NCBI GenBank assembly: GCA_964543935.1
Contig: CAZJAK010000030.1
Location: forward strand, 1-26,970
Reading direction: 5' to 3'
From: JAAYDK01 sp964543935
Lineage (GTDB): Bacteria > Spirochaetota > Spirochaetia > Sphaerochaetales > Sphaerochaetaceae
DNA length: 26,970 bases
Part shown: positions 1-8,597 of the stretch, in pieces
Position numbering within the stretch: position 1 is the first letter of the stretch
Layout of the letters: the number at the start of each line of letters is the position of its first letter
Notes under the pieces: model-generated
The model's database searches: none
Told to the model about the DNA's origin: nothing
What the model saw: only the letters and a program-made list of their open reading frames with translations
Program-made: the position numbers and the translations under genes

Positions 1-46
1 GCCAATGGTACTGCGTTCGTCGCGGGAGAGTAGGTTGCCGCCGGGC
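1..46 (+). rRNA. rrf: 5S ribosomal RNA, 3' end (partial)
   Basis: The first 46 bases match the conserved 3' third of bacterial 5S rRNA: GCCAATGGTACTGC, then GGGAGAGTAGGT, then the closing-helix strand GCCGCCGGG at 37-45. The 5' two thirds lie outside the window, so an rRNA operon is expected immediately to the left. The exact mature 3' end (about 45-47) is estimated from the helix strand. Recognition is by sequence pattern, not by a search. Confidence 0.88.
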
Positions 47-56
47 CCTTTTTTTA
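43..56 (+). terminator. Probable end of the rRNA operon
   Basis: A run of seven T bases (49-55) follows directly on the GC-rich end of the 5S gene, which contains the palindrome GGGCCC (43-48). The 5S closing helix itself may provide the stem. No separate long hairpin is visible, so the termination mechanism is inferred. Confidence 0.5.
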
Positions 57-69
57 TCTTCGCACCACC

Positions 70-98
70 TTGCGGAAACGACCCATCTTGCATATCCT
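70..98 (+). promoter_or_regulatory. Putative promoter for the DegT-like gene
   Basis: TTGCGG (70-75) and TATCCT (93-98) are separated by 17 bases. The -10-like hexamer ends six bases before the ATG at 105, so transcription would begin on or next to the start codon. No Shine-Dalgarno sequence precedes this ATG. Three other genes in the window show the same spacing. Confidence 0.45.
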
Positions 99-104
99 GT
101 CGGT

Positions 105-1142
105 ATGGCGATGCGTTTCGAGAAACCAACTTTACGCAGGAAAGACATGGACGCTGTCCTCCAGACCATGGTCGATGAACACATCGGTCCGGGACAGCGC
201 GTAGACATGTTCCTCGAAAAGCTCAAGGCGATGGTAGCCAGTTCTGGTACGGCTTATGCGTTGCGTTCTTATAGTTCGGCTGTGTCCTACAGCCTAGCAA
301 TCGCAGGAGTGAAACCTGGAGATACAGTCGGAGTATCCGCGCTCTCCCCAGCTTGGTACCGCGTAGTCGTGGAATCGGCCGGCTGTACGCTTGCCATTGG
401 AGACATCGATGCAGAAACCGGTTTATTATCGGCCCAGGAGGCCCGTCGTCTGCACGATGAGGGGGCTGCAGCCCTCATCATCCATGAGACGCTGGGCAAT
501 AGCGCCGTACCCGGTTACTACGGCTTTTTGGACATCCCGGTGATATACGATGCTGCAGAAAGCCTCGGCAGTCAATTTTCCAACCAAGAGACAAGCGGGA
601 CACGGGCGATTGTCGTGTATGCTTTTGAAGAACACCACGTGGTTTCTACCGGAGGGGGCTCCGCCTTGTTGTGTCAAGGTGAACCGTTTGAAAGCAATTC
701 ACGCCAATCACTTGCTGGAAAACGTGATTTCGATCTCAACAGGATGACTGATCTGAATGCTGCTTTGGGCTTGGTGCAACTGGCCACCCTCAACCGCCAG
801 TTGCAGCGTCGTCGTGAATTGTTCGACCGCTACCGCGAAGCATTGATGCGGACCAGGCACCAGTTGTTCGGTATCAAAGACATCGATTTTCAGCCTAACG
901 GTCAGGCATTCGCGGTCCTGTTGGATTCCAAACCCGAACTTGCCATCGCATTCGGTGCCAAATACGAAGTTCCTGTCCGCCTGACATTCCGCGATTGTGT
1001 CATCGACGCCACGGACGACCGCTTCGACAAGTTCCCCCACGCCCTGCCGTGCATCCTGCGGGCGGTTTCCTTTCCCATCTATCCATTCTTGACAGCCCAG
1101 CAGGTCGGTCAAATCGAACGCGTCATCGCCCACATACCTTAA
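105..1142 (+). CDS. DegT/DnrJ/EryC1-like PLP-fold protein with His in place of catalytic Lys
   Basis: The 345-residue protein follows the layout of the DegT/DnrJ/EryC1/StrS family (fold-type I PLP enzymes, mostly sugar aminotransferases). It has a GPG motif near residue 28, the PLP-binding segment DAAES at 149-153, a glycine-rich GGG at 183-185, and the stretch MTDLNAALGLVQL before a basic helix, typical of the family. The family's lysine that forms the Schiff base (pattern SFxxxK) aligns with His178 in AFEEHH. The sugar 3-dehydratases ColD and E1 (DdhC/RfbH) also have His here, and E1 has a similar AHH pattern, but the four-cysteine iron-sulfur motif of E1 is not seen. It is shorter than most relatives. 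A normal transaminase reaction is therefore unlikely; a dehydratase-like or non-catalytic role is possible. It is first in an apparent operon with nadK, 13 bases downstream. ATG 105 is chosen; ATG 111 is an alternative. Confidence 0.78.
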   Translation: MAMRFEKPTLRRKDMDAVLQTMVDEHIGPGQRVDMFLEKLKAMVASSGTAYALRSYSSAVSYSLAIAGVKPGDTVGVSALSPAWYRVVVESAGCTLAIGDIDAETGLLSAQEARRLHDEGAAALIIHETLGNSAVPGYYGFLDIPVIYDAAESLGSQFSNQETSGTRAIVVYAFEEHHVVSTGGGSALLCQGEPFESNSRQSLAGKRDFDLNRMTDLNAALGLVQLATLNRQLQRRRELFDRYREALMRTRHQLFGIKDIDFQPNGQAFAVLLDSKPELAIAFGAKYEVPVRLTFRDCVIDATDDRFDKFPHALPCILRAVSFPIYPFLTAQQVGQIERVIAHIP

Positions 1143-1155
1143 GGAGGAGCCCCGC

Positions 1156-2025
1156 ATGCCCGTAAACGTTCCCAAACCGATCAGACGCGTCATCATCTTG
1201 GCCAATAAACAAAAGGAAGAGGCTCAATTTTTGGCCACCGAGATCGCCGCCTACCTTGCGACCCGCCGGATTGCCTTCGACACCTACTTCACAGTAGACG
1301 CGACTGAAACGATCGCCATCGCCGACGACACCGATTTGGCGATGTGCTTGGGCGGAGACGGGACCGTCTTGTCGTGTGCCCGCCTGTTGCACAACCATGG
1401 CATCCCTATGCTGGCGGTCAATCTCGGCACGTTCGGCTTCATCACCGAGATCTCCAAGACAGAATGGCGCGAGGCGTTCGAGCAGTTTGAAAGCGGCCAA
1501 GCCTTGCTTTCCAGGCGCTTGATGGTCAGGGTCTCGGTCATGCGGGAAGAGCGGCGCGTTTTCCAGTCGCTCGGGCTCAACGAAATGGCTATATCGGCCA
1601 GCGGCATGGCCAAGATGGTTTCACTGGACCTTCACATCAACCAGACCAAAGCAGGCCGGTTTCGCAGCGACGGCATCATCGTGGCGACACCGACAGGGTC
1701 CACCGGCTACAGCCTTGCGGCAGGAGGTCCAATCCTCGATGCCGACCTGGATGCATTGATCGTGAATCCCATCTGTCCATTCACATTATCGAACCGGCCG
1801 CTGGTCATCGCCGGTGAGGATATCGTCAGGATTTCCGTTTTACCGGGCCAACGCACCCAGGTGATCCTCACCATCGATGGGCAGGTCCCGTTCGTGTTGC
1901 AGGAAGGCGATACGGTCATTGCTGAAAAAGCACGCTCCAAAGCTCTGCTGATCATGTCGACCCACCGTAATTATTATGAAGTCGTGCGCGATAGGCTCAA
2001 TTGGTCCGGAGGAATGCATGCTTGA
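1156..2025 (+). CDS. nadK: NAD kinase
   Basis: The 289-residue product is an ATP-NAD kinase, which phosphorylates NAD+ to NADP+ in the cytoplasm and supplies NADPH for biosynthesis. Signature motifs are in the right order: GGDG at 66-69 (nucleotide binding and catalysis), NLGTFGF at 89-95, NE at 142-143, and the SDG...TPTGSTGYSL stretch at 171-187. Length is normal for the family. The strong ribosome site AAGGAGGAG lies just ahead of ATG 1156 and overlaps the stop codon of the preceding gene. recN begins inside the last eight bases, so the two are very probably co-transcribed and translationally coupled. Confidence 0.96.
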   Translation: MPVNVPKPIRRVIILANKQKEEAQFLATEIAAYLATRRIAFDTYFTVDATETIAIADDTDLAMCLGGDGTVLSCARLLHNHGIPMLAVNLGTFGFITEISKTEWREAFEQFESGQALLSRRLMVRVSVMREERRVFQSLGLNEMAISASGMAKMVSLDLHINQTKAGRFRSDGIIVATPTGSTGYSLAAGGPILDADLDALIVNPICPFTLSNRPLVIAGEDIVRISVLPGQRTQVILTIDGQVPFVLQEGDTVIAEKARSKALLIMSTHRNYYEVVRDRLNWSGGMHA

Positions 2026-3679
2026 GCATTTGACGATCCGCAACCTAGTCTTGATTGAACGTCTTGACATCGATTTCACAAGCGGATTCACTGTCATAAG
2101 CGGTGAAACAGGTGCTGGGAAATCGATCATTGTCGGGGCAGTCGACCTTTTGGTCGGTGAAAAAGCCGATGGATCCATCGTTCGTACCGGGACAGATGAA
2201 GCGCTCGTCAGCGCCCTCTTCTCCATCCCGCCCGGCCATTCCCTCATGGCTTGGTTGGCCGATAAAGGCATCGAGGTCGACGACGACGCCATCTTGATCA
2301 ACCGCACGGTCAAGACAAACGGAAGGGGGACGATCACTGTACAATCGACTCCGGTCACGCGAGCGGATTTGGCCGTCATTGGCGAAGCGCTCTTGGACAT
2401 GCACGGCCAACACGAACACCAATCATTGCTTTCCGCTGAACGTCAACGACGCATGCTCGATTCATTCGGGCATCTTGATGGCGATGTCCAAACGTATGGC
2501 AACTCGTATCACAGCATGCAAGCGGCGAAGGCTGCCTTGGAACGGTTCAACCAGGATTCCCGCCAAGCGAAACGGGACGAGGATTATCTTTCGTTCGCTT
2601 TCGGCGAATTGGATAGGGCAGGGCTCAAGCGTGGCGAGGATATCGAACTGCAAGAACAGCTGGCCGTCTTGAGCCACCATGAAGCGATTCACGATCAACT
2701 CGAGACGGCTCGTGAAAACCTCAGTGGCGCCGGTACAGCCCCGGCCTCAGAATTGCTGGCCAACGCCATCTCGGCTTGCCGGAAGGCCGCTCGGTTGGAT
2801 CCGGCGATCGAGGCCTTGGTGCAACGGTTGGACAGCTTGTGGATTGAGGTCAAAGATGTCGACGAAGCTTTGCGTTCCATGCTGTCGGCGATGAGTTATT
2901 CGGCTGCCAAGCTGGACGAGATGCAAAGCCGCTTGGCATTGTTACAGCGATTGAAGAAGAAATATGGTCCGACACTGGATGAGGCGATCGCCTTTCGTGA
3001 CGATGCCAAGGGAAAACTCGAATCAATAAACGATAGCGGCAGGGCTCTGCAGGAATTGGAACAAGAACTGGCCCGATGCTCGCAGCAAACAAGCGCCATG
3101 GCAACGGCATTGTCGGTCAAACGCCAACGAGCTGCCGATGCCCTGCAGCAGCAGGTTGTCCAACGGCTGCGCCACCTGGGCATGCCGAATGTCGTGTTCA
3201 CCATTGCTGTCGAACCGAAGGATATTTCGGCCACTGGGCAAGACCACGTCGAGTTCCTCTTCTCCGCCAATGCCGGCATACCGTTGGGCAATCTACGTCA
3301 AATCGCCTCGGGAGGGGAGATGTCGCGCGTCATGCTGGCTATCAAAGCTGTGTTGGCCAGCAACGACGATGTCCAGACGCTGGTGTTCGATGAGGTTGAT
3401 GCCGGCATCGGCGGCTCGGTTGCCATCGCAGTAGGCGAGCAGTTGTCGGAATTGGCGCAGAGCCGGCAAGTCATCGCCATCACCCACTTGGCATCAATCG
3501 CTGCCAAGGCCGGCCAACACTACACGGTGGTCAAAGAGAGCCGGGCGGGGAATACCTACACGACAATCCAAAAGACTGAAGCGGAAGGTCGCATCGCCGA
3601 ATTGGCTCGCATGCTCAGCGGGGATTCATGCGACGCGATCGCGTTGGAACACGCCCGCCACTTGTTGGAACGCCATTAG
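2018..3679 (+). CDS. recN: DNA repair protein RecN
   Basis: RecN is an SMC-like ATPase acting in recombinational repair of double-strand breaks. The 553-residue protein has Walker A GETGAGKS at 29-36, the RecN-typical GQHEHQ at 130-135, a long central coiled-coil region, the ABC signature ASGGEMSRVMLA, and Walker B VFDEVDAGIGG. The C-terminal HLxxxAA segment reads HLASIAA where many RecN proteins have HLPQVAA. A longer frame opens at 1976, but the start at 2018 is preferred: it is preceded by CCGGAGGA and gives the canonical N-terminus MLEHLTIRNLVLIE. It overlaps nadK by eight bases, and its stop overlaps the convergent DUF3536 gene by four bases. Confidence 0.96.
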   Translation: MLEHLTIRNLVLIERLDIDFTSGFTVISGETGAGKSIIVGAVDLLVGEKADGSIVRTGTDEALVSALFSIPPGHSLMAWLADKGIEVDDDAILINRTVKTNGRGTITVQSTPVTRADLAVIGEALLDMHGQHEHQSLLSAERQRRMLDSFGHLDGDVQTYGNSYHSMQAAKAALERFNQDSRQAKRDEDYLSFAFGELDRAGLKRGEDIELQEQLAVLSHHEAIHDQLETARENLSGAGTAPASELLANAISACRKAARLDPAIEALVQRLDSLWIEVKDVDEALRSMLSAMSYSAAKLDEMQSRLALLQRLKKKYGPTLDEAIAFRDDAKGKLESINDSGRALQELEQELARCSQQTSAMATALSVKRQRAADALQQQVVQRLRHLGMPNVVFTIAVEPKDISATGQDHVEFLFSANAGIPLGNLRQIASGGEMSRVMLAIKAVLASNDDVQTLVFDEVDAGIGGSVAIAVGEQLSELAQSRQVIAITHLASIAAKAGQHYTVVKESRAGNTYTTIQKTEAEGRIAELARMLSGDSCDAIALEHARHLLERH

Positions 3680-6009
3680 GAGAAATTCAATTCCACCCGC
3701 AGGTCACTTAGCACCTCATTCGTCAATGTTGAAGCCGACCTGCTCTTCCCTTCAGCCCAAAGATAAGGATAGACGGCATTCTGAGCCAGCGTGATGGAGG
3801 GCTGGAATCCTTGGCTTCTGGCCAAGCGCAAGACATCGAGCATATATGAACCGTGGTGGTAGTTGAAGCCACCGGAACTGATTTCTTGGGCGACCCGGTC
3901 GATCTCGTGTGAGAATATGGCAGTGGCGGTAGTGATTTCGCTTTGCTTGCCGCGTCTTCTGATGAATTCCAGCAAGCCGGCGATGCTCTCACGTTTTTCA
4001 TTCCAAGGAAGGGTGTTCGGAGTGCTGAAGATGGAACGCAACGCTCGCAGGCAGGTCCCCATGTTCTCGGTATGGTAGACTTCGTTCGGAGTGCTGCGGC
4101 TGATTTTCAACAGCATGGAATAATGCTCGATATCGGTTGCGATCCTCAACACTTCGGCATCGCCTATGCTGCTCAACGATCGGTCAATCCATGAAAGCAC
4201 TTCGTCAAGCATCTTGGACGGAATTGCGTCGATGGAGAGGCGCTTGACCACCTTCTTGCTGCGGTCAGCTTGGTCTACCGACTCGCATTCGAACCAATAG
4301 CCATGATCAGGAGCCTTGCCCATCGTGATCGAGACCTCATAATCGGCCAGAATCAAGCCATCGTGCAATTCAAGTTCGCAACGTTCGCCATCGACATCGC
4401 GATAGGATTCCAGTTTGAACTTGCCGTAGCGGTCGACGTGATCCTTCGGCCTGGCGAACCGACGGTTGAGCAAAAAATACCCGGCTGCCTCGATGTGACC
4501 GGGCACCGCATCCAGGATCGCTTTCGCCATGGTCTGCCCGTTACCATCGGAACGGCGGTTGCTCTTGGCACTTTGCAGCATGCCCAGCAACGGCCCTGTC
4601 ATATCCTCCTGCGAGAATCCGTTGCACAGTGAAGCCGCCTGGACGGCGTACTTGATGTTTTGTCGTGGTTCAAGGCCGCCGAGATCGGAGAAGAACCAAC
4701 CGCAAGAGGTGAACGAATACAACTTGAACTTCTGAGCCGCCAACAGACGGGCAATGGGCGGCTTCAGTTCATTGGGCAGGCCGGATCGGATGCAGGTCCG
4801 ATCCAAGAAATCCTTGACCGATTGGTGCCCCGACACTACGCTGCCATACTGCTTGAGCAATGCCCACGCATCTATGGTACCTTGAGAAAGGCGGTTGAGC
4901 GTCTGCTCGTAAAGTGCGTCGATGGATGCACCGAGTTGTTGGAATGCAGTGCGCAACGGGGTGCGCCACTGCTGGTTCCAACCTTCGTCACCACCGGTAT
5001 GGCAACCGCAATGCTTGTACCAGCGGGCCACTCCGTGTTGGCAACTCCAACTCGAACCAAGGCCATCGTCACCCAAAGCCAGCGTGGCATGCCGCTCGAC
5101 TGCGACAGAATCGAGGAATGCAGCATAATTGGTGAAGGAAAATTCAGCGGACTGCTGGGTTTTATGGATGAGGGCGGCCAAAGCCATGTCCCCGAATGGC
5201 TCGTGATGCCCATAGATTTCCCCATCCGTGGCAGTGTGGATCAAAGCCGGATGGTGCACGTCGCGGATTGCAAGCAAGTCGGCATACAATGTATCGGCAT
5301 CGCGCAACATATGGTCGAAACTGATGCCGATGGACAACTTCGAGTGATAAAAGAATGCTGTCACGCTTGTACCGGAGGTCCCTTCGATGATGAATGGAGT
5401 GTCGTAAGGGACCGGTTCGGTATCAGCCCATGTCCCGTCCACACGTTGCCAAGAGCGGCATTGCCACGGCGATAGGATGACGAAACGGATTCCCGCCTCC
5501 GACAACATGTCGACGATGGAGGCATTGATGGCGGCTTCGGGCAACCACATCCCCTCCGGGTCACGACCGAAACGGTGGATGAAATCTGCGATTCCCCAGT
5601 CGATCTGCATCCGGGCATCGCGGGGATGGTCAAGCGGCAGGATCGTGTGGTTGAAGCTTTGGGCGAGGGCGTTGCCGTGGGAGAGCCTTTTCACGCTTGA
5701 TCGATCGGCCTCGATGATCAGCTCGTAGGTTGCCGGATGGGCAGACTTCATCCATGTCATCAGGGTAGGGCCGAAATCGAACGATATATATTCGTAATTG
5801 TTGATGATCCGTTCGATTTTCCCATACGGATCGAGGTAGCGCGAACCGGCATTGGGGAAATAACAGGTGTCGTAGATTCGCTCATTCCAATCGGGGTACG
5901 GTTTTGCTGAACTTTGTTTGGGTATGGTATCGACTTGCGGATTCTCACGGGGGGGTTGGTAGAAGTGCCCGTGCAGAATGAGCGGAGTCGGTTGTCGTTT
6001 GTTTTCCAT
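3676..6009 (-). CDS. Glycoside hydrolase family 57 protein with DUF3536
   Basis: This 777-residue protein belongs to the GH57 superfamily (COG1449-type alpha-amylase/alpha-mannosidase-like proteins with a C-terminal DUF3536). Visible GH57 motifs are HGHFYQPPRENP near residue 13 (motif 1), FDFGPTLMTW at 77-86 (motif 2), GMWLPEAA at 153-160 with Glu158 as probable nucleophile, and TATDGEIYGHH at 259-269 holding the probable acid/base Asp262. No signal peptide is seen, so an intracellular alpha-glucan or related sugar is the likely substrate; its identity cannot be read from sequence. It diverges from DUF4912 and GH57 branching-enzyme genes, a grouping that suggests a shared storage-polysaccharide role. 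The ATG at 6009 has no Shine-Dalgarno sequence but has TACTAT exactly six bases upstream. Confidence 0.88.
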   Translation of the reverse strand: MENKRQPTPLILHGHFYQPPRENPQVDTIPKQSSAKPYPDWNERIYDTCYFPNAGSRYLDPYGKIERIINNYEYISFDFGPTLMTWMKSAHPATYELIIEADRSSVKRLSHGNALAQSFNHTILPLDHPRDARMQIDWGIADFIHRFGRDPEGMWLPEAAINASIVDMLSEAGIRFVILSPWQCRSWQRVDGTWADTEPVPYDTPFIIEGTSGTSVTAFFYHSKLSIGISFDHMLRDADTLYADLLAIRDVHHPALIHTATDGEIYGHHEPFGDMALAALIHKTQQSAEFSFTNYAAFLDSVAVERHATLALGDDGLGSSWSCQHGVARWYKHCGCHTGGDEGWNQQWRTPLRTAFQQLGASIDALYEQTLNRLSQGTIDAWALLKQYGSVVSGHQSVKDFLDRTCIRSGLPNELKPPIARLLAAQKFKLYSFTSCGWFFSDLGGLEPRQNIKYAVQAASLCNGFSQEDMTGPLLGMLQSAKSNRRSDGNGQTMAKAILDAVPGHIEAAGYFLLNRRFARPKDHVDRYGKFKLESYRDVDGERCELELHDGLILADYEVSITMGKAPDHGYWFECESVDQADRSKKVVKRLSIDAIPSKMLDEVLSWIDRSLSSIGDAEVLRIATDIEHYSMLLKISRSTPNEVYHTENMGTCLRALRSIFSTPNTLPWNEKRESIAGLLEFIRRRGKQSEITTATAIFSHEIDRVAQEISSGGFNYHHGSYMLDVLRLARSQGFQPSITLAQNAVYPYLWAEGKSRSASTLTNEVLSDLRVELNFS

Positions 6010-6015
6010 GCAGCG

Positions 6016-6046
6016 ATAGTAGCATGAAATGGCCCGACGATGTAAC
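6016..6046 (-). promoter_or_regulatory. Putative promoter of the DUF3536 gene
   Basis: On the minus strand TACTAT (6021-6016) ends six bases before the ATG at 6009. The best -35 match is GTTACA (6046-6041), with a 19-base spacer, which is long. The -10 and its spacing are the stronger part of this call. A leaderless transcript is implied. Confidence 0.4.
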
Positions 6047-6101
6047 AGGCGGGCGCATCGGTAGCTTGTGTCAGGTCCCCTGCCATCGAGGGAGAGCTGT
6101 G

Positions 6102-6130
6102 TTGACTAAAACCCACGTTTTCTCTACCAT
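6102..6130 (+). promoter_or_regulatory. Probable sigma-70-type promoter for the DUF4912/branching-enzyme operon
   Basis: TTGACT (6102-6107) and TACCAT (6125-6130) are separated by 17 bases in the 172-base divergent gap. Transcription starting near 6137 would give a leader of about 45 bases containing the GGGAG ribosome site of the DUF4912 gene. Confidence 0.6.
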
Positions 6131-6181
6131 GAATCAGCTTGCTTATAGGTAAGCCAACCTTCGATGCATGGGAGTGCGCGT

Positions 6182-6916
6182 ATGATCACACCGAACATGG
6201 AAGCCTTGTCATTGGTGGAGTTGCAATACATCGCCCGGAAACAAGGTGTCAAAGGTTCGGAGATGATGGATCGCGAGACCTTGGTCGAGATCCTCGAAGA
6301 GCTTTTCGAAGATAATGGAAACTCGCTGCCAGGGGAAGGTTCGAATTTCGCACCTTCCAACCAACGTCGTTTTTTCAATACTTTGGTTGAGCATGCCAAC
6401 CGTTCGATGGGGACACTCCCCGGAGTTGTCGCCCTTCCTGAAACGTATGCGCAGACCGCCATCCACTTGATGCTGAAGGATCCCTATTGGGCACATGCCT
6501 ACTGGGATGTTTGCCCGGCGGAAATCAATCGCCTCGAGCAGTCGGAAGAGCCTTACTCTTTGGTGTTGCGCTTGACGATGCTGGGATCGTCCAGCTTGTC
6601 CGACGATGGCGAGTCGTACGACATCAATGTGCACAAAGGTGATGTCAGCTGGAACATCAACCTGCCAAAGCAAGGCCGTACTTATAAGGCTTCTCTTCTC
6701 TGTCGGACCGCTTCCGGAAAGGAAGAGTCGTTGTGCCATTCCAATCACATAACCAGCCCGCAATGCCGTTGGATTGAACGGGCTGACGAGTTGAATCGCG
6801 ACCCGAAGCTGTTCAAGCTGTTGTACTCATCGATTGTGACCAAAGGGAAAGTCCTGCTCGATTGTCCGCTCGTGCAGGAGATGGTGACGGCTATGGACGC
6901 ACAACGGAGGGGATGA
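6182..6916 (+). CDS. DUF4912 domain protein
   Basis: The 244-residue protein starts with a short helical segment (residues 7-42, ALSLVELQYIARKQGVKG) resembling the Rho N-terminal/SAP-like fold. DUF4912 follows from about residue 85 to 210, recognised by ALPETY and DPYWAHAYWDV, then a beta-rich region ending near NHITSP. The DUF4912 family has no established biochemical activity that I can state; it often neighbours GH57 branching enzymes, as here. A frame opens at 6164, but ATG 6182 has a GGGAG site about eight bases upstream. The next gene starts four bases after the stop. Confidence 0.82.
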   Translation: MITPNMEALSLVELQYIARKQGVKGSEMMDRETLVEILEELFEDNGNSLPGEGSNFAPSNQRRFFNTLVEHANRSMGTLPGVVALPETYAQTAIHLMLKDPYWAHAYWDVCPAEINRLEQSEEPYSLVLRLTMLGSSSLSDDGESYDINVHKGDVSWNINLPKQGRTYKASLLCRTASGKEESLCHSNHITSPQCRWIERADELNRDPKLFKLLYSSIVTKGKVLLDCPLVQEMVTAMDAQRRG

Positions 6917-6920
6917 CGGC

Positions 6921-8519
6921 ATGAACCGGATCGGATTAGTGTTGAATGCTCACTTGCCGTATATTCGGCACCCTGAATACCCCAGATTCTTGGAAGAAGA
7001 TTGGCTGTTCGAAGCGATATCCGAGACGTATTTACCGCTGTTACGTACGCTCAAACGCTTGCGCGACGAATCGGTACCCTTCTCGATCACCGTTTCCCTG
7101 TCACCCACTTTGTGCACCATGCTCAGCGATCCCGTTCTGCAAGGACGCTTCACCAACTACTTGAAGCTTCACCGCGAGTTGGCCGAGAAAGAAGTCGCCC
7201 GTTGCGCGCAAGAGCAACCGGAAAGCTCCGAACTCGCTGCAATGTACCTCAAACGCATCGATTTGAACATCAGGGACCATTTTGAGACCTATCAATGCAA
7301 TATCTTGTCCGGTTTTGCCGATTTGGAAGCATCCGGCCACCTAGAACTCATCACCACTGCGGCCACGCATGCCTTCCTCCCGTTGTACAGCGAGTACCCG
7401 GCAGCGGTGAATGCACAAATATCGTTGGCGGTCCAATCCCACATCAATCATTTCAAAAAGCGGCCAAAAGGTTTCTGGTTGCCTGAGTGCGGCTATTGGC
7501 CGGGACTCGAAGAGTACCTGCAACACGAGGAGATATCGTATTTCCAAGTGGCCGCCCAAGCTTTATTGTTGGCTGCCGAACCGGTGAAACGGGGCAATTA
7601 CGCCCCGGTGGCCTGCCCGAACGGAGTGCATGCCTTTGCCCGCGACTTCAACATCAGCAGTTTGGTGTGGTCGAACATCGAAGGGTATCCCACAGACCCC
7701 GATTACCGTGAGTTTTATCGTGACATCGGTTACGATTTGCCGCTCAGCTATATCGGTCCCTATATCCATGAACCAGAAGTAAGGGTGTTCACTGGCTTCA
7801 AATATCATGCAATTACCGGCAAGACCGATGCTAAGGTGTATTATTCTCCACGCAAAGCTTCGGTGAAAGTCGGGCGGCATGCCGATAATTTCTTGTACAA
7901 CATCCAACGCAAGGGCATGGATCTCAGTGATTCCCTTGACGGGGATCCGTACTTCACCTTGGCTTTCGATGCCGAGTTGTTCGGCCATTGGTGGTTCGAA
8001 GGCGTCGATTGGCTTGAGGCGGTGATCCGCAGGATTGCAGCTTCGGGCGATGTGAAATTGCAGACTCCCAGCGAATATCTTGCCGAAGGGCACCCGCTGC
8101 AGACGCTCCAACCAGCTCTTTCGAGTTGGGGTGAGGGGGGCTATGCCAATGTCTGGGCCGATGGTGAGAATGTGTGGATTTACCGTCACATCCACAAAGC
8201 CTTGGAGCGGATGACCGAGTTGGCAACCCGTTTCCCCCACCAGATTTCACTGAAGCAACGGTTCTTGAACCAAGCCGCCCGCGAAGTGCTTCTGGCGATG
8301 GCTTCCGATTGGCCGTTCATCATCCATAGCGGCACGTCAGTGGGGTATGCTGAGAAACGGTTGCGCGACCATCTGGCCAATTTCAACCTAGTTTATGAGA
8401 ACATGTGTAAAAACGCGGTGAACACCGAATGGCTGATCAAAGCCGAGAAACGCAACATCGTGTTTTCGGACATCGATTACAACATGTTCAAACTGGAACA
8501 GAACGACGAGCGGCGCTGA
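6921..8519 (+). CDS. 1,4-alpha-glucan branching enzyme, GH57 type (DUF1957)
   Basis: The enzyme probably creates alpha-1,6 branches in glycogen-like alpha-glucan in the cytoplasm. The 532-residue length is typical of GH57 branching enzymes. Motif 1 is NAHLPYIRHPEYPRFLEEDW near residue 9. GFWLPECGYWPG carries the nucleophile Glu189, and AFDAELFGHWWFEG carries the acid/base Asp350; both match the catalytic residues known for the archaeal enzyme TK1436. The C-terminal DUF1957 helical domain shows SSWGEGGY and SDWPFIIHSGTS. GGAGGGG lies about eight bases before ATG 6921. It forms an operon with the DUF4912 gene and ends at a clear hairpin terminator. Confidence 0.92.
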   Translation: MNRIGLVLNAHLPYIRHPEYPRFLEEDWLFEAISETYLPLLRTLKRLRDESVPFSITVSLSPTLCTMLSDPVLQGRFTNYLKLHRELAEKEVARCAQEQPESSELAAMYLKRIDLNIRDHFETYQCNILSGFADLEASGHLELITTAATHAFLPLYSEYPAAVNAQISLAVQSHINHFKKRPKGFWLPECGYWPGLEEYLQHEEISYFQVAAQALLLAAEPVKRGNYAPVACPNGVHAFARDFNISSLVWSNIEGYPTDPDYREFYRDIGYDLPLSYIGPYIHEPEVRVFTGFKYHAITGKTDAKVYYSPRKASVKVGRHADNFLYNIQRKGMDLSDSLDGDPYFTLAFDAELFGHWWFEGVDWLEAVIRRIAASGDVKLQTPSEYLAEGHPLQTLQPALSSWGEGGYANVWADGENVWIYRHIHKALERMTELATRFPHQISLKQRFLNQAAREVLLAMASDWPFIIHSGTSVGYAEKRLRDHLANFNLVYENMCKNAVNTEWLIKAEKRNIVFSDIDYNMFKLEQNDERR

Positions 8520-8545
8520 ATCGGCCTAGCTCACCTGCACAGAAT

Positions 8546-8575
8546 AAAAACATGCCTGAATGCGGCATGTTTTTT
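8546..8575. terminator. Bidirectional intrinsic terminator
   Basis: ACATGCC (8550-8556) pairs with GGCATGT (8564-8570) around a seven-base loop. A-run 8546-8549 and T-run 8570-8575 flank the stem, so the structure works on both strands. It lies between the stop of the branching enzyme (8519) and that of the convergent small acidic gene (8598). Confidence 0.85.
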
Positions 8576-8597
8576 ATGTCCGGACTTGATCGAAACA

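Noticed and set aside
1976..2017. Upstream start for recN inside nadK
   Set aside because: It adds 14 unconserved residues; ATG 2018 has a good ribosome site and gives the canonical RecN N-terminus.
4660..5475. Plus-strand open frame of 271 codons inside the GH57/DUF3536 gene
   Set aside because: It is antisense to well-conserved GH57 motifs, and its product has no recognisable domain or upstream ribosome site.
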